Shown: positions 18,223 to 27,575, numbered from the stretch's first letter. The stretch: 64,000 nucleotides of DNA from Cupriavidus pinatubonensis (GCF_019602855.1 NZ_CP080767.1:2604001-2668000); one strand, 5' to 3'. Made by a program: numbers and translations. The notes: generated by a model from the letters alone, not told the origin.

Positions 18223-19689
18223 TCAGCCGCCTGCGTCTTCCGGCACCTCGGGCACGGCCGTGCCCAGTAACTGCTGCGCAGCCTCGCCAGGCAAAGCCTC
18301 TACCGTCCGCAGCTTGCGCGCCATCTGGCGCGTGCGAACCTCGGCCTGCTCGATATTCCGCGCCGCGCGTTCGAGCGTATCGCGGGTCTTGGCCAACACT
18401 TCCCCGAACTTCCCGAATTCCGTCTTCACGGCGCCCAGCACTTCCCACACCTCGCTCGACCGCTTTTCCAACGCGAGCGTACGGAAGCCCATCTGCAGGC
18501 TGTTGAGCAAGGCCGTCAGCGTCGTCGGCCCCGCCACCGTCACGCGGTAGTCGCGCTGCATGACGTCCGTCAGCCCAGGCCGGCGCAACACTTCAGCATA
18601 CAGGCCTTCGGTCGGCAGGAACAGGATCGCGAAGTCGGTCGTGGCCGGCGGCGACAGGTACTTCTCCGAGATGGCCTGCGCCTCGCGCCGCAGTGCCACT
18701 TCGAGTTCGCGGCCAAAGGCAGCCACGCCGTCGACATCGCCACGCTCCTGGGCATCGAGCAGCCTCTCGTACTGTTCCTTGGGGAACTTGGCGTCGATCG
18801 GCAGCCACACCACGCCCTGTGCGGGATCCTTGCCCGGCAGACGGATGGCAAACTCTACGCGTGCGCCCGAGTTGCGCACAGTTTCCACATTCTTGCCGTA
18901 CTGATCCGGCGTCAGCATCTGTTCGAGCAGCATTTCTAGCTGCACCTCGCCCCACGTGCCGCGCGACTTCACGTTGGTGAGCACCTTCTTCAGGTCCCCC
19001 ACGCCCTGCGCGAGCATCTGCATCTCGCCAAGACCGCGATGCACCTGTTCGAGCCGCTCGGAAACCAGCTTGAACGATTCGCCAAGCCGCTGCTCCAGCG
19101 TCGCATGCAGCTTCTCGTCGACGGTCCGACGCATCTCGTCCAGCTTGGCGGCATTGTTCGCCTCGATATCGCGCAGCTTCTGCTCGAGCGTCGCGCGGAC
19201 TTCCGCCAACCGGCGTTCGTTGGCTTCCGACATCTGCGCAAGCTGCTGCTGCAGGCCGTCGCCAAAGCGGCGCAGCGACACCGCCTGCTCGTCACGCGCC
19301 TGCTGCCCCTGCAGCAGCAGGTTCTGCCTGACGTGTTCGAGCTGCTGCGTGTTCGATTCCGTCAGCTTGGCGAGCTGCTGGGCAAAGGTGTCGATCTGGT
19401 TGTTCTGCAGCGTTGCGATGCTGGTCAGTTGCGACGACAGCGTCTGCTGGAAGCGCAGCATCTGCTGGGCAGACTCCGAACGGCCGCCGCGCGCGGCTTC
19501 GGCCACGTCGTTGCGCAGTTCGCGCTCGAGCCGCTCCATGCCGCGCTGGCTATCGGTTCGAGTATCGGCAAGCTCGCGCATCAGCTCGTCAGCCGCGGTA
19601 GGTGTCGCCTGCTGGCGCAGCAGCAGAACGACAAGCAGGGCGAGCGCCAGCAGCGCTACGCCCAGCGTCAGCAAGGGAATCCAGGTCAT
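18223..19689 (-). CDS. rmuC: DNA recombination protein RmuC
   Basis: A 488-residue RmuC-family protein, implicated in limiting inverted-repeat recombination and proposed to be nuclease-like. An N-terminal membrane helix (LLTLGVALLALALLVVLLL, about 6-25) is followed by a long Gln/Glu/Arg-rich coiled coil (about 35-230). The conserved RmuC domain contains the segments LPGKDPAQGVVWLPIDAKFP and GPTTLTALLNSLQMGF. The start MTWIPLLTLG is the only one that keeps the helix. It lies just downstream of a hydroxyacid dehydrogenase gene, 10 bp away. Confidence 0.94.
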   Translation of the reverse strand: MTWIPLLTLGVALLALALLVVLLLRQQATPTAADELMRELADTRTDSQRGMERLERELRNDVAEAARGGRSESAQQMLRFQQTLSSQLTSIATLQNNQIDTFAQQLAKLTESNTQQLEHVRQNLLLQGQQARDEQAVSLRRFGDGLQQQLAQMSEANERRLAEVRATLEQKLRDIEANNAAKLDEMRRTVDEKLHATLEQRLGESFKLVSERLEQVHRGLGEMQMLAQGVGDLKKVLTNVKSRGTWGEVQLEMLLEQMLTPDQYGKNVETVRNSGARVEFAIRLPGKDPAQGVVWLPIDAKFPKEQYERLLDAQERGDVDGVAAFGRELEVALRREAQAISEKYLSPPATTDFAILFLPTEGLYAEVLRRPGLTDVMQRDYRVTVAGPTTLTALLNSLQMGFRTLALEKRSSEVWEVLGAVKTEFGKFGEVLAKTRDTLERAARNIEQAEVRTRQMARKLRTVEALPGEAAQQLLGTAVPEVPEDAGG

Positions 19690-19699
19690 GAGTAAAACT

Positions 19700-20695
19700 T
19701 CAGCGGCGATGCCCCATCACGGCAGGGTCGATCACCGAAGGCGGATGGCCGGCATTGGGACCGGCGTCGAGCGCGGCGATCAGGTTGTCCGCGGCCAGCA
19801 TCGCCATGGCGCGGCGCGTCTTCTCGGATGCGCTGGCGATGTGCGGCGTCAGCACCACGTTCGACACGGTCAGCAGGTCCGGATGGACATCGGGCTCGCC
19901 TTCGAACACGTCGAGGCCTGCGGCAAAGATGCGGCGAGTCTTGAGCGCATGGGCCAGCGCCTCGTCATCGACGATACCGCCGCGCGCAAGGTTGACCAGC
20001 GTGGCCGTCGGCTTCATCTGGGTCAGCTCCGTGGCGCCGATGGCATGGTGGCTTTCCGGCCCGTATGGCAGCACCAGCACCAGGTGATCGGACTGCTGCA
20101 GCAACTCGGCCTTGCTCACATAGCGCGCGTTGAGCGCGCGCTCGGTCGCCTCGGGCAGCTGGCTGCGGTTGTGATAGAGCACGGTCATGCCAAACCCGGC
20201 CGCGCGGCGTGCGAGCGCCTGGCCGATCCGCCCCATGCCGAGGATACCCAGCGTGCTGCCGTACACGTCCATGCCGACCAGCATGTCGTAGCTCCACCGC
20301 TGCCACCTGCCATCGCGCAGGTAGTGCTCGGACTCGGTCACGCGGCGCGCGGTGGCCATCAGCAGCGCCCAGCCGAAGTCGGCCGTGGTCTCCGTCAGCA
20401 CATCGGGCGTATTGGTGGCGACGATGCCCGCCGCCGTCAGCGCGGGGATGTCGAGGTTGTTGTAGCCGACCGCCATATTGCAGACGGCACGCAGGTCGGG
20501 CAGTGCGGCGACCACGCCGCCATCGATGCGGTCGCCAGCGTTGGTGAGCACGCCCGCCTTGCCGGCCAGACGCGCCTTGAGCGCCGCAGCGTCGAGTACG
20601 ACATCCTGCTGGTTGTCGTCGACCTCGAAGTACTGCGCAAGATGGTCGATGACATCGGGAAAAATGGCACGGGTGACAAGAATGGACGGCTTCAT
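19700..20695 (-). CDS. D-isomer 2-hydroxyacid dehydrogenase (glyoxylate/hydroxypyruvate reductase type)
   Basis: A 331-residue NAD(P)-dependent dehydrogenase. The cofactor loop is GMGRIG (153-158), and the catalytic residues of the family are R238 (NLARGGIVDD), E267 and H285 (TPHIASAS). The Arg-rich HNRSQL after the nucleotide loop (NRS in place of an acidic residue) suggests NADPH preference, as in GhrB-type glyoxylate/2-ketogluconate reductases. The exact substrate is not certain. The ATG at 20695 gives MKPSILVTRAIFP; the gene starts 5 bp after the antiporter stop, so they share a transcript. Confidence 0.9.
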   Translation of the reverse strand: MKPSILVTRAIFPDVIDHLAQYFEVDDNQQDVVLDAAALKARLAGKAGVLTNAGDRIDGGVVAALPDLRAVCNMAVGYNNLDIPALTAAGIVATNTPDVLTETTADFGWALLMATARRVTESEHYLRDGRWQRWSYDMLVGMDVYGSTLGILGMGRIGQALARRAAGFGMTVLYHNRSQLPEATERALNARYVSKAELLQQSDHLVLVLPYGPESHHAIGATELTQMKPTATLVNLARGGIVDDEALAHALKTRRIFAAGLDVFEGEPDVHPDLLTVSNVVLTPHIASASEKTRRAMAMLAADNLIAALDAGPNAGHPPSVIDPAVMGHRR

Positions 20696-20699
20696 GGCA

Positions 20700-22124
20700 T
20701 CACACACGGAAAAAGAGGAACGTCATCACCAGGAACAGCGGCAACAGGATGGAGCCAGACCATAGCATGTAGCCGAAGAAACTGGGCATGCGCAGGCCGC
20801 GGTTTTCTGCGATGGCCTTCACCATCAGGTTCGGCGCATTGCCGATATAGGTATTGGCGCCCATGAACACCGCGCCGGCCGAGATCGCGGCAAGTGTCGA
20901 CGCGTCGCGTGTCATCAGCGTGGCGGCGTCGCCACCGCCGGTATTGAAGAACACGAGGTAGGTCGGCGCATTGTCCAGAAATGAAGAAAGTATGCCGGTT
21001 GCCCAGAAGTACATGCTGTCGACGGGCTGACCGTGGGCATCGCTCACGGCCCGCACCACGACGGCGAACGCACCATCGGTACCCGCCTTGAGCATGGCGA
21101 TGACAGGAATGATTGTCAGGAAGATGCCGGCAAACAGCTTGCCCACCTCAAGAATCGGCTCCCAGCTGAACTCGTTGCCGCTGCGCGCGGTGTGCGGCGT
21201 CACCAGCAGCGAGACGATCGCCACCACCACGAGCAGTACGTCGCGCACCGCCGCCTGCAACGGCACCTCGGTACCGAGCACGTCGAACGAAATGCCAGGC
21301 TTCCACAGGCCGCTCATCAGCACCAGTCCCACCACCGCGAGCAACAGCACGAAATTGATCTTGCCTTCAATGCGGATGCCCCGCGTGTCTGGCGTCGGAT
21401 CGCTGCGCTCGGGCAGCGCTTCTTCCTTGTTGAGGAAGTAGTGGCGATCGATCAGGTAGAAGATCGCAAGCAGCGCGGCACACAGGAACAGCGTCTCTGG
21501 AAGGATATTGCGCATGGTCCAGAAGAAATCCACGCCTTGCAGGAACCCCAGGAACAGCGGCGGGTCGCCGAGCGGCGTCAACGCCCCGCCCGCATTGGCC
21601 ACGAGAAAGATGAAGAACACGACCACGTGGGCCACATGGCGGCGGTTGTCATTGGCGCGCAGCAGCGGACGGATCAGCAGCATGGCCGCGCCCGTTGTAC
21701 CCATGAAGCTGGCCAGCAACGTACCCAGCGCCAGGATGCCGGTATTGAGGCGCGGCGTTCCATGCAGGTTGCCGCGCACGCAGATGCCGCCAGCAACGAT
21801 ATACAGCGCCGCGATCAGCGCGATGAACGGGATGTACTCGCCGAGCAACGCATGCACAGCACTTGCCAGCGCTGCATGTATGCCGAATACGGCGGCAAAC
21901 GGCAGCAGGAACAGCAGGCCCCAGACCGCCGCGATCTTGCCGTAGTGGTGGTGCCAGAACCGCGGCGCGAGCAGCGGGACCAGCGCGATCGACAGCAACA
22001 CGCCGGCGAACGGCAACCCCCACCAAGCGGACAGGGTCGCGCCGTCGACGTCGGCGGCGTGGGATAGCGAAGGAACGATGGCCAGCATTGCCGGCAGCGG
22101 CAACAGCACGCGGGCGCGTTGCAT
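20700..22124 (-). CDS. sodium:proton antiporter / citrate-transporter-like membrane protein
   Basis: A 474-residue polytopic protein with about 11-12 hydrophobic segments and an N-terminal LLPLPAMLAIVPSLSHAADV that looks like a cleavable signal. Conserved features are GTTGAAMLLIRPLLRAN, NAGGALTPLGDPPLFLGFL, SSFLDNAPTYLVFFN and IGNAPNLMVKAIAE, the half-repeat signatures of the ion transporter superfamily (CitMHS/NhaD-like). Such proteins are usually annotated as sodium:proton antiporters; the transported ion is unproven. The ATG at 22124 is chosen over a longer frame because AAGGAGAG lies 8 bp upstream. Confidence 0.85.
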   Translation of the reverse strand: MQRARVLLPLPAMLAIVPSLSHAADVDGATLSAWWGLPFAGVLLSIALVPLLAPRFWHHHYGKIAAVWGLLFLLPFAAVFGIHAALASAVHALLGEYIPFIALIAALYIVAGGICVRGNLHGTPRLNTGILALGTLLASFMGTTGAAMLLIRPLLRANDNRRHVAHVVVFFIFLVANAGGALTPLGDPPLFLGFLQGVDFFWTMRNILPETLFLCAALLAIFYLIDRHYFLNKEEALPERSDPTPDTRGIRIEGKINFVLLLAVVGLVLMSGLWKPGISFDVLGTEVPLQAAVRDVLLVVVAIVSLLVTPHTARSGNEFSWEPILEVGKLFAGIFLTIIPVIAMLKAGTDGAFAVVVRAVSDAHGQPVDSMYFWATGILSSFLDNAPTYLVFFNTGGGDAATLMTRDASTLAAISAGAVFMGANTYIGNAPNLMVKAIAENRGLRMPSFFGYMLWSGSILLPLFLVMTFLFFRV

Positions 22125-22276
22125 CAGATGGGCTCTCCTTTTGACAGTGCACGTGGCCGGCATTACCGCAGCGGAGTTTCCCCTGCGGCAATGCCGGCGC
22201 CTCGCGCGTGAACATGCCAGTGTAAATCAGGCGCCACTGCGTCCCGCGCGGCGCCGGCCGGACAGGCGCGGCGAGA

Positions 22277-22963
22277 TCAGGCCTGGTCGACCAGGATCAC
22301 GTGGACGCGGTACGGCCCGTGAGCACCGAGCACGATGGTCTGCTCGATGTCGCCGGTACGCGACGGACCGCTGATGATATTGGTTGCGCGCGGCAGCTCG
22401 CCGCGTTCGCTGCGCACCAGTGCAAAAGCGTCTTCGAGGCTGTCGACGATGCGCGATACGGGCACCACGGCGATATGCGTTTCGGGCAGCAACGCGGCCG
22501 AGGCAAACGTTTCGGGCCCAGACAGCAGCATCAGCGAACCGGTTTCGGCAATGGCGCAGAAGCAGCCGGTAATGCCGACCAGGTCACCATGGTCGTGATC
22601 GGCCTGTGGATCGCGCACCGGAGGCCGGCATTCGACCGTCATGCCGCTTTCCTGCCATGGCAGCGCGCCGAACGCATCCCACGCCACGGCGCGATGCGCG
22701 AGGTTCAGGCTGTCGAGGAAGCACACCGTTGCGGCAGGCACGTCGTCGAGCGTGGCAACGCGATCGACTGTGGAAGCCATGCGCTGCGCCCAATCCATGA
22801 ACGCTTCGGTACGGTCCGGCCGAGGCGTCGGGCGCGGCCCCTGCGGATGGCGCGCCAGATAGTCGGCCACGGCCTCGCGTTCGCCGCTGGTCACCTTGGG
22901 CGAACGCCCCTGCGCGGCGCGGATACGGGCAAAGATGCGATCACGGGCGTTGTTGGTTTCCAT
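22277..22963 (-). CDS. LutC/YkgG family LUD-domain protein
   Basis: A 228-residue LUD-domain protein. LutC works with the iron-sulfur proteins LutA and LutB in L-lactate oxidation. Conserved segments are GITGCFCAIAETGSLML and GPSRTGDIEQTIVLGAHGP, the latter near the C-terminus. The partners lutA and lutB are not within at least 20 kb on either side, so this is an orphan copy in the window. It lies between pncB (92 bp upstream) and the antiporter gene (152 bp downstream). Function as a lactate enzyme subunit is inference. Confidence 0.85.
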   Translation of the reverse strand: METNNARDRIFARIRAAQGRSPKVTSGEREAVADYLARHPQGPRPTPRPDRTEAFMDWAQRMASTVDRVATLDDVPAATVCFLDSLNLAHRAVAWDAFGALPWQESGMTVECRPPVRDPQADHDHGDLVGITGCFCAIAETGSLMLLSGPETFASAALLPETHIAVVPVSRIVDSLEDAFALVRSERGELPRATNIISGPSRTGDIEQTIVLGAHGPYRVHVILVDQA

Positions 22964-23055
22964 ATGGCTTGGACAGGTTCAGAAAATGCGGTGCGATGCA
23001 CGCCATTATAGAGACGCACCCTACCGCGCCCGTCTCTCCGAGCCGCTGAAAATGG

Positions 23056-24234
23056 CTACGCGGACGCCTTAACGTCGAATACCTGACGCAGGTAGGCCAG
23101 GTAGCCGGGGTCGTCGCACATGGTCTTTTCCGGGGTATCCGACAGCTTGGCCACCGGCTGGCCGTTGCAGCGGACCATCTTGATGACGATCTGCAACGGC
23201 GTGTAGCCGAGGTCGTTGGTCAGGTTGGTGCCGACGCCGAATGCCAGCTTGCAGCGGCCATGGAACCGCTCGTACAGCTCGATCACGCGCGGGATATCGA
23301 GGCTGTCGCTGAAGATCAGCGTCTTGCCGAGCGGATCGACACGATTGGCCGCGTAGTGCGCGAGCATCTTCTCGCCCCACAGGAACGGGTCACCGGAATC
23401 ATGCCGAACGCCATCGAACAGCTTGCAGAAAAACAGATCGAAGTCCCGCAGGAACGCGTCGAAGCCGTAGGTGTCCGACAGCGCGATGCCCAGGTCGCCA
23501 CGGTATTCGCGCGCCCAGTTCTCCAGCGCGAATACCTGTGAGTCGCGCAGGCGCGGACCCAGTGCCTGGCACGCCTGCAGGTACTCATGGGCCATGGTCC
23601 CCAGCGGCACCATATTGTGCCGGTATGCAAAAAGCACGTTGCTGGTGCCGGCCAGTTGCGCCCCCAGCGTCTTGCGTGTCGCCAGCAGGATTTCCTCCTG
23701 CCAGTCGCGCGAGAAGCGCCGGCGCGTGCCATAGTCGGCAATCACGCAGTCGCGGTACTTCGGCGCCCGCAGCAGCGTCAGCTTCTGTTCCAGCCGGCGA
23801 CGCCCCTCGGCGAAGTCCGGCTGCGGCTGGGTGGCCCGGAAATAAACCTCGTTGACGATGGCCAGCAGCGGCACCTCGAACAGGATCGTGTGCAGCCACG
23901 AGCCGCGGATCGCAATCTCGATTTCACCATTGCCCTGCGGCGCCGGCTCGATCGACACGTATTTCTCGTTCAGGTGGAACAGCGCGAGGAAATCGACGAA
24001 ATCGCTCTTGATGAAGCGCATGCTACGCAGGTAGGCAAGTTCGTCATCCGAGAAGCGAAGGCTGCACAGGTGGGCCACTTCCGCGCGGATCTCGTCGACA
24101 TACGGAGTCAGGTCAACATCCGCGTTCCGGCACTTGAAGCGGTACTCGACCTGGGCCTGCGGGAAATGGTGCAGCACCACCTGCATCATCGTGAACTTGT
24201 ACAGGTCGGTGTCGAGCAGGGATTGGATGATCAT
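23056..24234 (-). CDS. pncB: nicotinate phosphoribosyltransferase
   Basis: A 392-residue enzyme of NAD salvage that joins nicotinate to PRPP. The start [20 protein letters not shown] is the family hallmark. The phosphorylated His lies in [15 protein letters not shown], and the PRPP-binding region includes [17 protein letters not shown] and IFSDSLD. Length fits the E. coli-type enzyme (400 residues). It is the first of the leftward group that includes the LUD protein. Confidence 0.97.
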   Translation of the reverse strand: MIIQSLLDTDLYKFTMMQVVLHHFPQAQVEYRFKCRNADVDLTPYVDEIRAEVAHLCSLRFSDDELAYLRSMRFIKSDFVDFLALFHLNEKYVSIEPAPQGNGEIEIAIRGSWLHTILFEVPLLAIVNEVYFRATQPQPDFAEGRRRLEQKLTLLRAPKYRDCVIADYGTRRRFSRDWQEEILLATRKTLGAQLAGTSNVLFAYRHNMVPLGTMAHEYLQACQALGPRLRDSQVFALENWAREYRGDLGIALSDTYGFDAFLRDFDLFFCKLFDGVRHDSGDPFLWGEKMLAHYAANRVDPLGKTLIFSDSLDIPRVIELYERFHGRCKLAFGVGTNLTNDLGYTPLQIVIKMVRCNGQPVAKLSDTPEKTMCDDPGYLAYLRQVFDVKASA

Positions 24235-24318
24235 AACGGGCCAGACGGCGATGCCGGTTCAGGCACACATGCTAACCGAAGTCCGCGCTTGCCGGCGGGC
24301 GTGCGCCAGGATGGCAGT

Positions 24319-24864
24319 TCAGCCGCCATCGAGAAAAGGTTGTGGACGCCGGAGGACCCGAGCGCCTTGCACGCACCACAGGGGGCGCCCGTCGGTGGCC
24401 TGGCACGACACCAGCGTAGCCGACGCGCGCGGCACGTGTACGGGCAACGGATCGGCGAAGGCACCATTCTCGGCCATGATGCGCTCGGAATAAACCTGCC
24501 GTCCCGAACGTTGGAAGGTCAGCACCTGCACCATCTGCCCCGCTTCTGGCTGGAGCTCGGGCCCGCACGGCAACAGGCCGGCTCGCCCGCAACTGGCCAT
24601 GGCATCTCCGGCGGGGGCCCGCGTGACGCTGAAGCTTTCCCAATCGAAGCTCGTCAGTGCCGCCAGCGTCACCGGCTGATCTGACCGCGTGCGCCAGGCC
24701 ACCAGCCGGGATACCACGCTATCGGCCATGGCCGGCTCGGACAATGTCTGCGCAGTCGCAGCGGGCGCAGTTCCCAGCATATGGAGCGCGATTAACCCGT
24801 ACAGCGTCAGGCGAAACACCCGCTTCCCGAACCCCGACGAACCAAAGCGCTGCTGGCAAGGCAT
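24319..24864 (-). CDS. exported protein of unknown function
   Basis: A 181-residue protein I do not recognise. The ATG at 24864 is chosen because AGGAGAAG lies 6 bp upstream. The N-terminus has a positive stretch, the hydrophobic segment LTLYGLIALHMLG and a likely signal-peptidase I site after APAATAQ (about residue 39), so it is predicted periplasmic or secreted. The mature part has four Cys (in MASCGRAGLLPCG and LVSCQATDGRPLWC), consistent with two disulfides. The repeated pattern of charged and aromatic residues suggests a small beta-rich domain. Confidence 0.65.
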   Translation of the reverse strand: MPCQQRFGSSGFGKRVFRLTLYGLIALHMLGTAPAATAQTLSEPAMADSVVSRLVAWRTRSDQPVTLAALTSFDWESFSVTRAPAGDAMASCGRAGLLPCGPELQPEAGQMVQVLTFQRSGRQVYSERIMAENGAFADPLPVHVPRASATLVSCQATDGRPLWCVQGARVLRRPQPFLDGG

Positions 24865-25190
24865 GGTGAGCTTCTCCTGGTGGACCACGACGGCGGACGC
24901 GGCGCGCAAAGTGCTTCCGGCACCATGGCATCGTGCCAGTACTGCACAGCCTGGCACAGACCTGTTCGCAATCAAATATACATAAAGAAATAAGAAAACT
25001 ATCTGATCCAGCTATATAGACCCGCTATTCTTGCCAGAAGGCTCGGATACAATATCGGCTTCTGAAAGGCCACGGCACTCGCTCGTCCCGTGCAGCTCGC
25101 CCTCGGCGGACATGCACGGCCGTGCGCTGACATATAAGTGGCCGAAACCAGTTTCCCATTCAAAAGCCGACCCGTTTTCCTGGAACCGAA
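24865..25190. other. AT-rich divergent promoter region upstream of fdxA
   Basis: This 326-bp gap separates the leftward exported-protein gene from rightward fdxA and has no supported gene. The part 24970-25030 is strikingly AT-rich for this genome (TATACATAAAGAAATAAG). A TACAAT hexamer at 25048-25053 could be the fdxA -10 box, with only a poor -35 match. The fdxA leader is then about 130 nt. Confidence 0.45.
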
Positions 25191-25514
25191 ATGACTCACG
25201 TTGTCACCGAATCCTGCATCCGTTGCCGCTACACAGACTGCGTTGACGTATGTCCGGTGGATTGTTTCCGTGAAGGCCCGAATTTCCTGGCCATTGACCC
25301 GGATGAGTGTATCGACTGCGCCGTGTGCGTGGCCGAATGCCCGGTGAACGCCATTTACGCCGAGGAAGACGTTCCGGGCGACCAGCAGCAGTTCATTGAC
25401 CTGAACGCCGAGCTGGCGCGCAACTGGCCGTCCATCACCAAGACCAAGGCCCCGCTGGCCGAGGCCGAAGAGTGGAAGGACGCGACCGACAAGCTGCAAT
25501 ACCTGCAGCGCTGA
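25191..25514 (+). CDS. fdxA: seven-iron ferredoxin FdxA
   Basis: A 107-residue ferredoxin with one 3Fe-4S and one 4Fe-4S cluster. The nine cysteines C9, C12, C17, C21, C25, C40, C43, C46 and C50 match the Azotobacter FdI pattern shifted by one: C9/C17/C50 for 3Fe-4S, C21/C40/C43/C46 for 4Fe-4S, and C12 and C25 free. The C-terminal half is the typical acidic FdI extension. It is followed after 74 bp by a ferredoxin-NADP reductase, its probable redox partner. Confidence 0.97.
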   Translation: MTHVVTESCIRCRYTDCVDVCPVDCFREGPNFLAIDPDECIDCAVCVAECPVNAIYAEEDVPGDQQQFIDLNAELARNWPSITKTKAPLAEAEEWKDATDKLQYLQR

Positions 25515-25588
25515 GCTGACTAGAAAGCCGTCCCCACGCGCTTTCCGCAATGCCGGGCACGCGGTGCCCACAACGTATCAGGACGATT

Positions 25589-26695
25589 ATGGACTTGAGC
25601 ATTCCCAATCCCGTTGCCGACACGACGAAGGCCGCTGACGCCGGTACCGCTGGCGGCCAGCCGCTGGAAATCGATGCGCTGATTGTCGGTGCCGGCCCGG
25701 TCGGGCTGTTCCAGGTGTTCGAGCTGGGCCTGCTCGAAATCAAGGCGCACGTCATCGACTCCCTCAAGGTGGTCGGCGGCCAGTGCGTCGAGCTGTATCC
25801 GGACAAGCCCATCTACGATATCCCGGCCGTGCCGAGCTGCACCGGCCAGGAACTGACCGACAACCTGCTCAAGCAGATCGAGCCGTTCGGCCCCACTTTC
25901 CACCTGGGACAGGAAGTCGCCGTGGTCGAGCGCCGTGATGACGGCCGCTTCTTCGTCGAGACCTCGCTCGGAACGCGCTTCATCACGAAAACCATCTTCA
26001 TCGCCGCGGGCGTGGGCTCGTTCCAGCCGCGTACGCTGAAGGTCGACGGCATCGACAAGTTCGACGGCAAGCAGCTGTTCTACCGCGTCAAGGATCCGAG
26101 CCGCTTCCACGGCCGCAACCTGGTGATCGTCGGTGGCGGCGACTCCGCCCTTGACTGGACGCTGGACCTGGTTGGCAAGGCCGAGTCGGTGGTGATGATC
26201 CACCGCCGCGACGGCTTCCGCGCCGCGCCGGCATCGGTCGCCAAGATGAAGGAACTGTGCGAACAGATGGAAATGCAGTTCCTGGTCGGACAGATCGGCG
26301 GCTATGAAGAAAAGGACGGCGTGCTCACCGAGATCAAGGTGACCGGCGCCGACGGCGTGACCCGCCGCCTGCCGGTGGACGACGTGCTGGTGTTCTTCGG
26401 CCTGTCGCCGAAGCTCGGCCCGATCGCCGAGTGGGGCCTGGACCTGGAACGCAAGCAGATCAAGGTGGACACCGAGAAGTTCCAGACCAATATCCCGGGC
26501 ATTTTCGCGGTGGGCGACATCAACACCTACCCCGGCAAGAAGAAGCTGATCCTGTCTGGCTTCCACGAGGCCGCACTGGCCGCGTTCGGTGCTGCGCCGT
26601 ATATCTTCCCGGAAAAGAAGATCCACATGCAGTACACCACCACCTCGCCGAAGCTGCACAAGGTGCTTGGCGTGGAATCGCCGGTGTTCGACTGA
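25589..26695 (+). CDS. ferredoxin-NADP reductase, thioredoxin-reductase-like
   Basis: A 368-residue flavoprotein. FAD binding is shown by [17 protein letters not shown] near residues 33-49 and NADPH binding by [16 protein letters not shown] in the middle; a second FAD motif [19 protein letters not shown] is near the end. The CxxC redox pair of true thioredoxin reductases is absent, which marks the YumC/TrxR-like FNR group. The ATG at 25589 gives [13 protein letters not shown]; the N-terminus has an extra ~25 residues relative to short family members. fdxA lies just upstream. Confidence 0.93.
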   Translation: MDLSIPNPVADTTKAADAGTAGGQPLEIDALIVGAGPVGLFQVFELGLLEIKAHVIDSLKVVGGQCVELYPDKPIYDIPAVPSCTGQELTDNLLKQIEPFGPTFHLGQEVAVVERRDDGRFFVETSLGTRFITKTIFIAAGVGSFQPRTLKVDGIDKFDGKQLFYRVKDPSRFHGRNLVIVGGGDSALDWTLDLVGKAESVVMIHRRDGFRAAPASVAKMKELCEQMEMQFLVGQIGGYEEKDGVLTEIKVTGADGVTRRLPVDDVLVFFGLSPKLGPIAEWGLDLERKQIKVDTEKFQTNIPGIFAVGDINTYPGKKKLILSGFHEAALAAFGAAPYIFPEKKIHMQYTTTSPKLHKVLGVESPVFD

Positions 26696-26722
26696 TCACG
26701 GCGCGACCCGCCGCGATCGAAG

Positions 26723-26756
26723 AAAAAGGCCGCCGAAATGGCGGCTTTTTTCTTTT
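26723..26756 (+). terminator. terminator after the ferredoxin reductase gene
   Basis: GCCGCC (26729-26734) pairs with GGCGGC (26740-26745) around the 5-nt loop GAAAT and is followed by TTTTTTCTTTT. It begins about 28 bp after the stop. Confidence 0.92.
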
Positions 26757-26784
26757 GGCTGTAAGTCCGGCGCGCCGCTATAAT
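26755..26784 (+). promoter_or_regulatory. upstream sigma70 promoter for tRNA-Asn
   Basis: TTGGCT (26755-26760), an 18-bp spacer and a perfect TATAAT (26779-26784). It starts just inside the T tract of the preceding terminator and would give a precursor with about 160 nt of 5' leader. Confidence 0.6.
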
Positions 26785-26905
26785 GCGGCCTCGCTGTTGG
26801 ATGCGACGCTGCGGAGAGCCAAACAGGCCTTCTCTGCACAGCGCCCGCGGCAGCCAGTCATCTCGCCATTACAAACCGGCGGCAACAAAAAGATGCCGAA
26901 GGGTA

Positions 26906-26935
26906 TTGACGAAGGAATGAGAAGCTGGCTATAAT
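26906..26935 (+). promoter_or_regulatory. main sigma70 promoter of tRNA-Asn
   Basis: TTGACG (26906-26911), an 18-bp spacer and TATAAT (26930-26935), so the -10 ends 15 bp before the mature tRNA. Near-consensus strength is expected for a stable RNA. Confidence 0.85.
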
Positions 26936-26950
26936 TTCTTTCTCTGCTGT

Positions 26951-27026
26951 TCCCCGATAGCTCAGTCGGTAGAGCGCCGGACTGTTAATCCGTAGGTCCC
27001 TGGTTCGAGCCCAGGTCGGGGAGCCA
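26951..27026 (+). tRNA. tRNA-Asn (anticodon GTT)
   Basis: A 76-nt cloverleaf including an encoded CCA end (27024-27026). The acceptor stem is TCCCCGA (26951-26957) with TCGGGGA (27016-27022), discriminator G at 27023. The D arm has CTCAGTCGGTAGAG, the anticodon loop ACTGTTAATC with GTT at 26984-26986, and the T arm GGTTCGAGCCC. Two promoters lie upstream and a terminator downstream, so it is a single-gene unit. Confidence 0.97.
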
Positions 27027-27042
27027 TCCGATACAAGACGAA

Positions 27043-27069
27043 GGCCGATGCGAAAGCATCGGCCTTTTT
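27043..27069 (+). terminator. tRNA-Asn terminator
   Basis: GGCCGATGC pairs with GCATCGGCC around a GAAA tetraloop and is followed by TTTTTCTTTTT, 17 bp after the tRNA. Confidence 0.94.
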
Positions 27070-27192
27070 CTTTTTCTCACTTCAGCGAGCTTGCGGCACT
27101 TTCCGCATCGTTGCGATCGAAGTAGCGCCCAGGCAGCGGCATTGGAGTCGCCTTTACGCCCTCCCCCCGCATTAAGAGCCCATCCAGACGTT

Positions 27193-27575
27193 TCAGAACG
27201 TCTTGCTGATCGACGCCCATGCCGTCGCCTTGCCCATGTAATTTCCCCTGGCATTGGTATAGACGGTTTTGTCGGCATTCGTGTCGATATACGCCGCCAC
27301 CGACACCGAAAAGCCCTTGCCCAGGTCCTTGGTCAGGCCTAGCTTCCAGTCCGTGTACGAGACGCATCGGTGATCTGCACCTTCTGGTAGCCCACGTGCG
27401 CGTTCAGCGTCAGTCCCCACACATTGAGCGGCACGTTCGCCGACAGGTCGGCATACCAGCTGTGCTTGCTGTCGGCAAACCCGAACAGGTTCGTCGGCGC
27501 GTAGGAGTATTTCAGGAACACTGGGCCATAGCCGATGCCCGCGTACAGCTCGGTGGAAGTGATTGCAATAAAAAG
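27193..27575 (-). pseudogene. remnant of a TIGR02001-type outer-membrane protein gene
   Basis: Two minus-strand frames together spell the C-terminal part of a beta-barrel family (TIGR02001/Gcw_chp): YAGIGYGPVFLKYSYAPTN and LTLNAHVGYQKVQITDAS in one frame (to about 27360), then YTDWKLGLTKDLGKGFSV through WASISKTF and a stop in the other. One lost base near 27358-27362 explains the shift. The N-terminal portion, including the signal peptide, is missing: recognisable sequence starts about 13 bp after the kdpE stop. It is therefore both truncated and frameshifted. The family assignment is from memory of conserved patterns. Confidence 0.7.

Noticed and set aside
26951-27026. tRNA-Asn as an integration site for a mobile element
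   Set aside because: No integrase and no direct repeat of the tRNA 3' end was found downstream; only a gene remnant is present.
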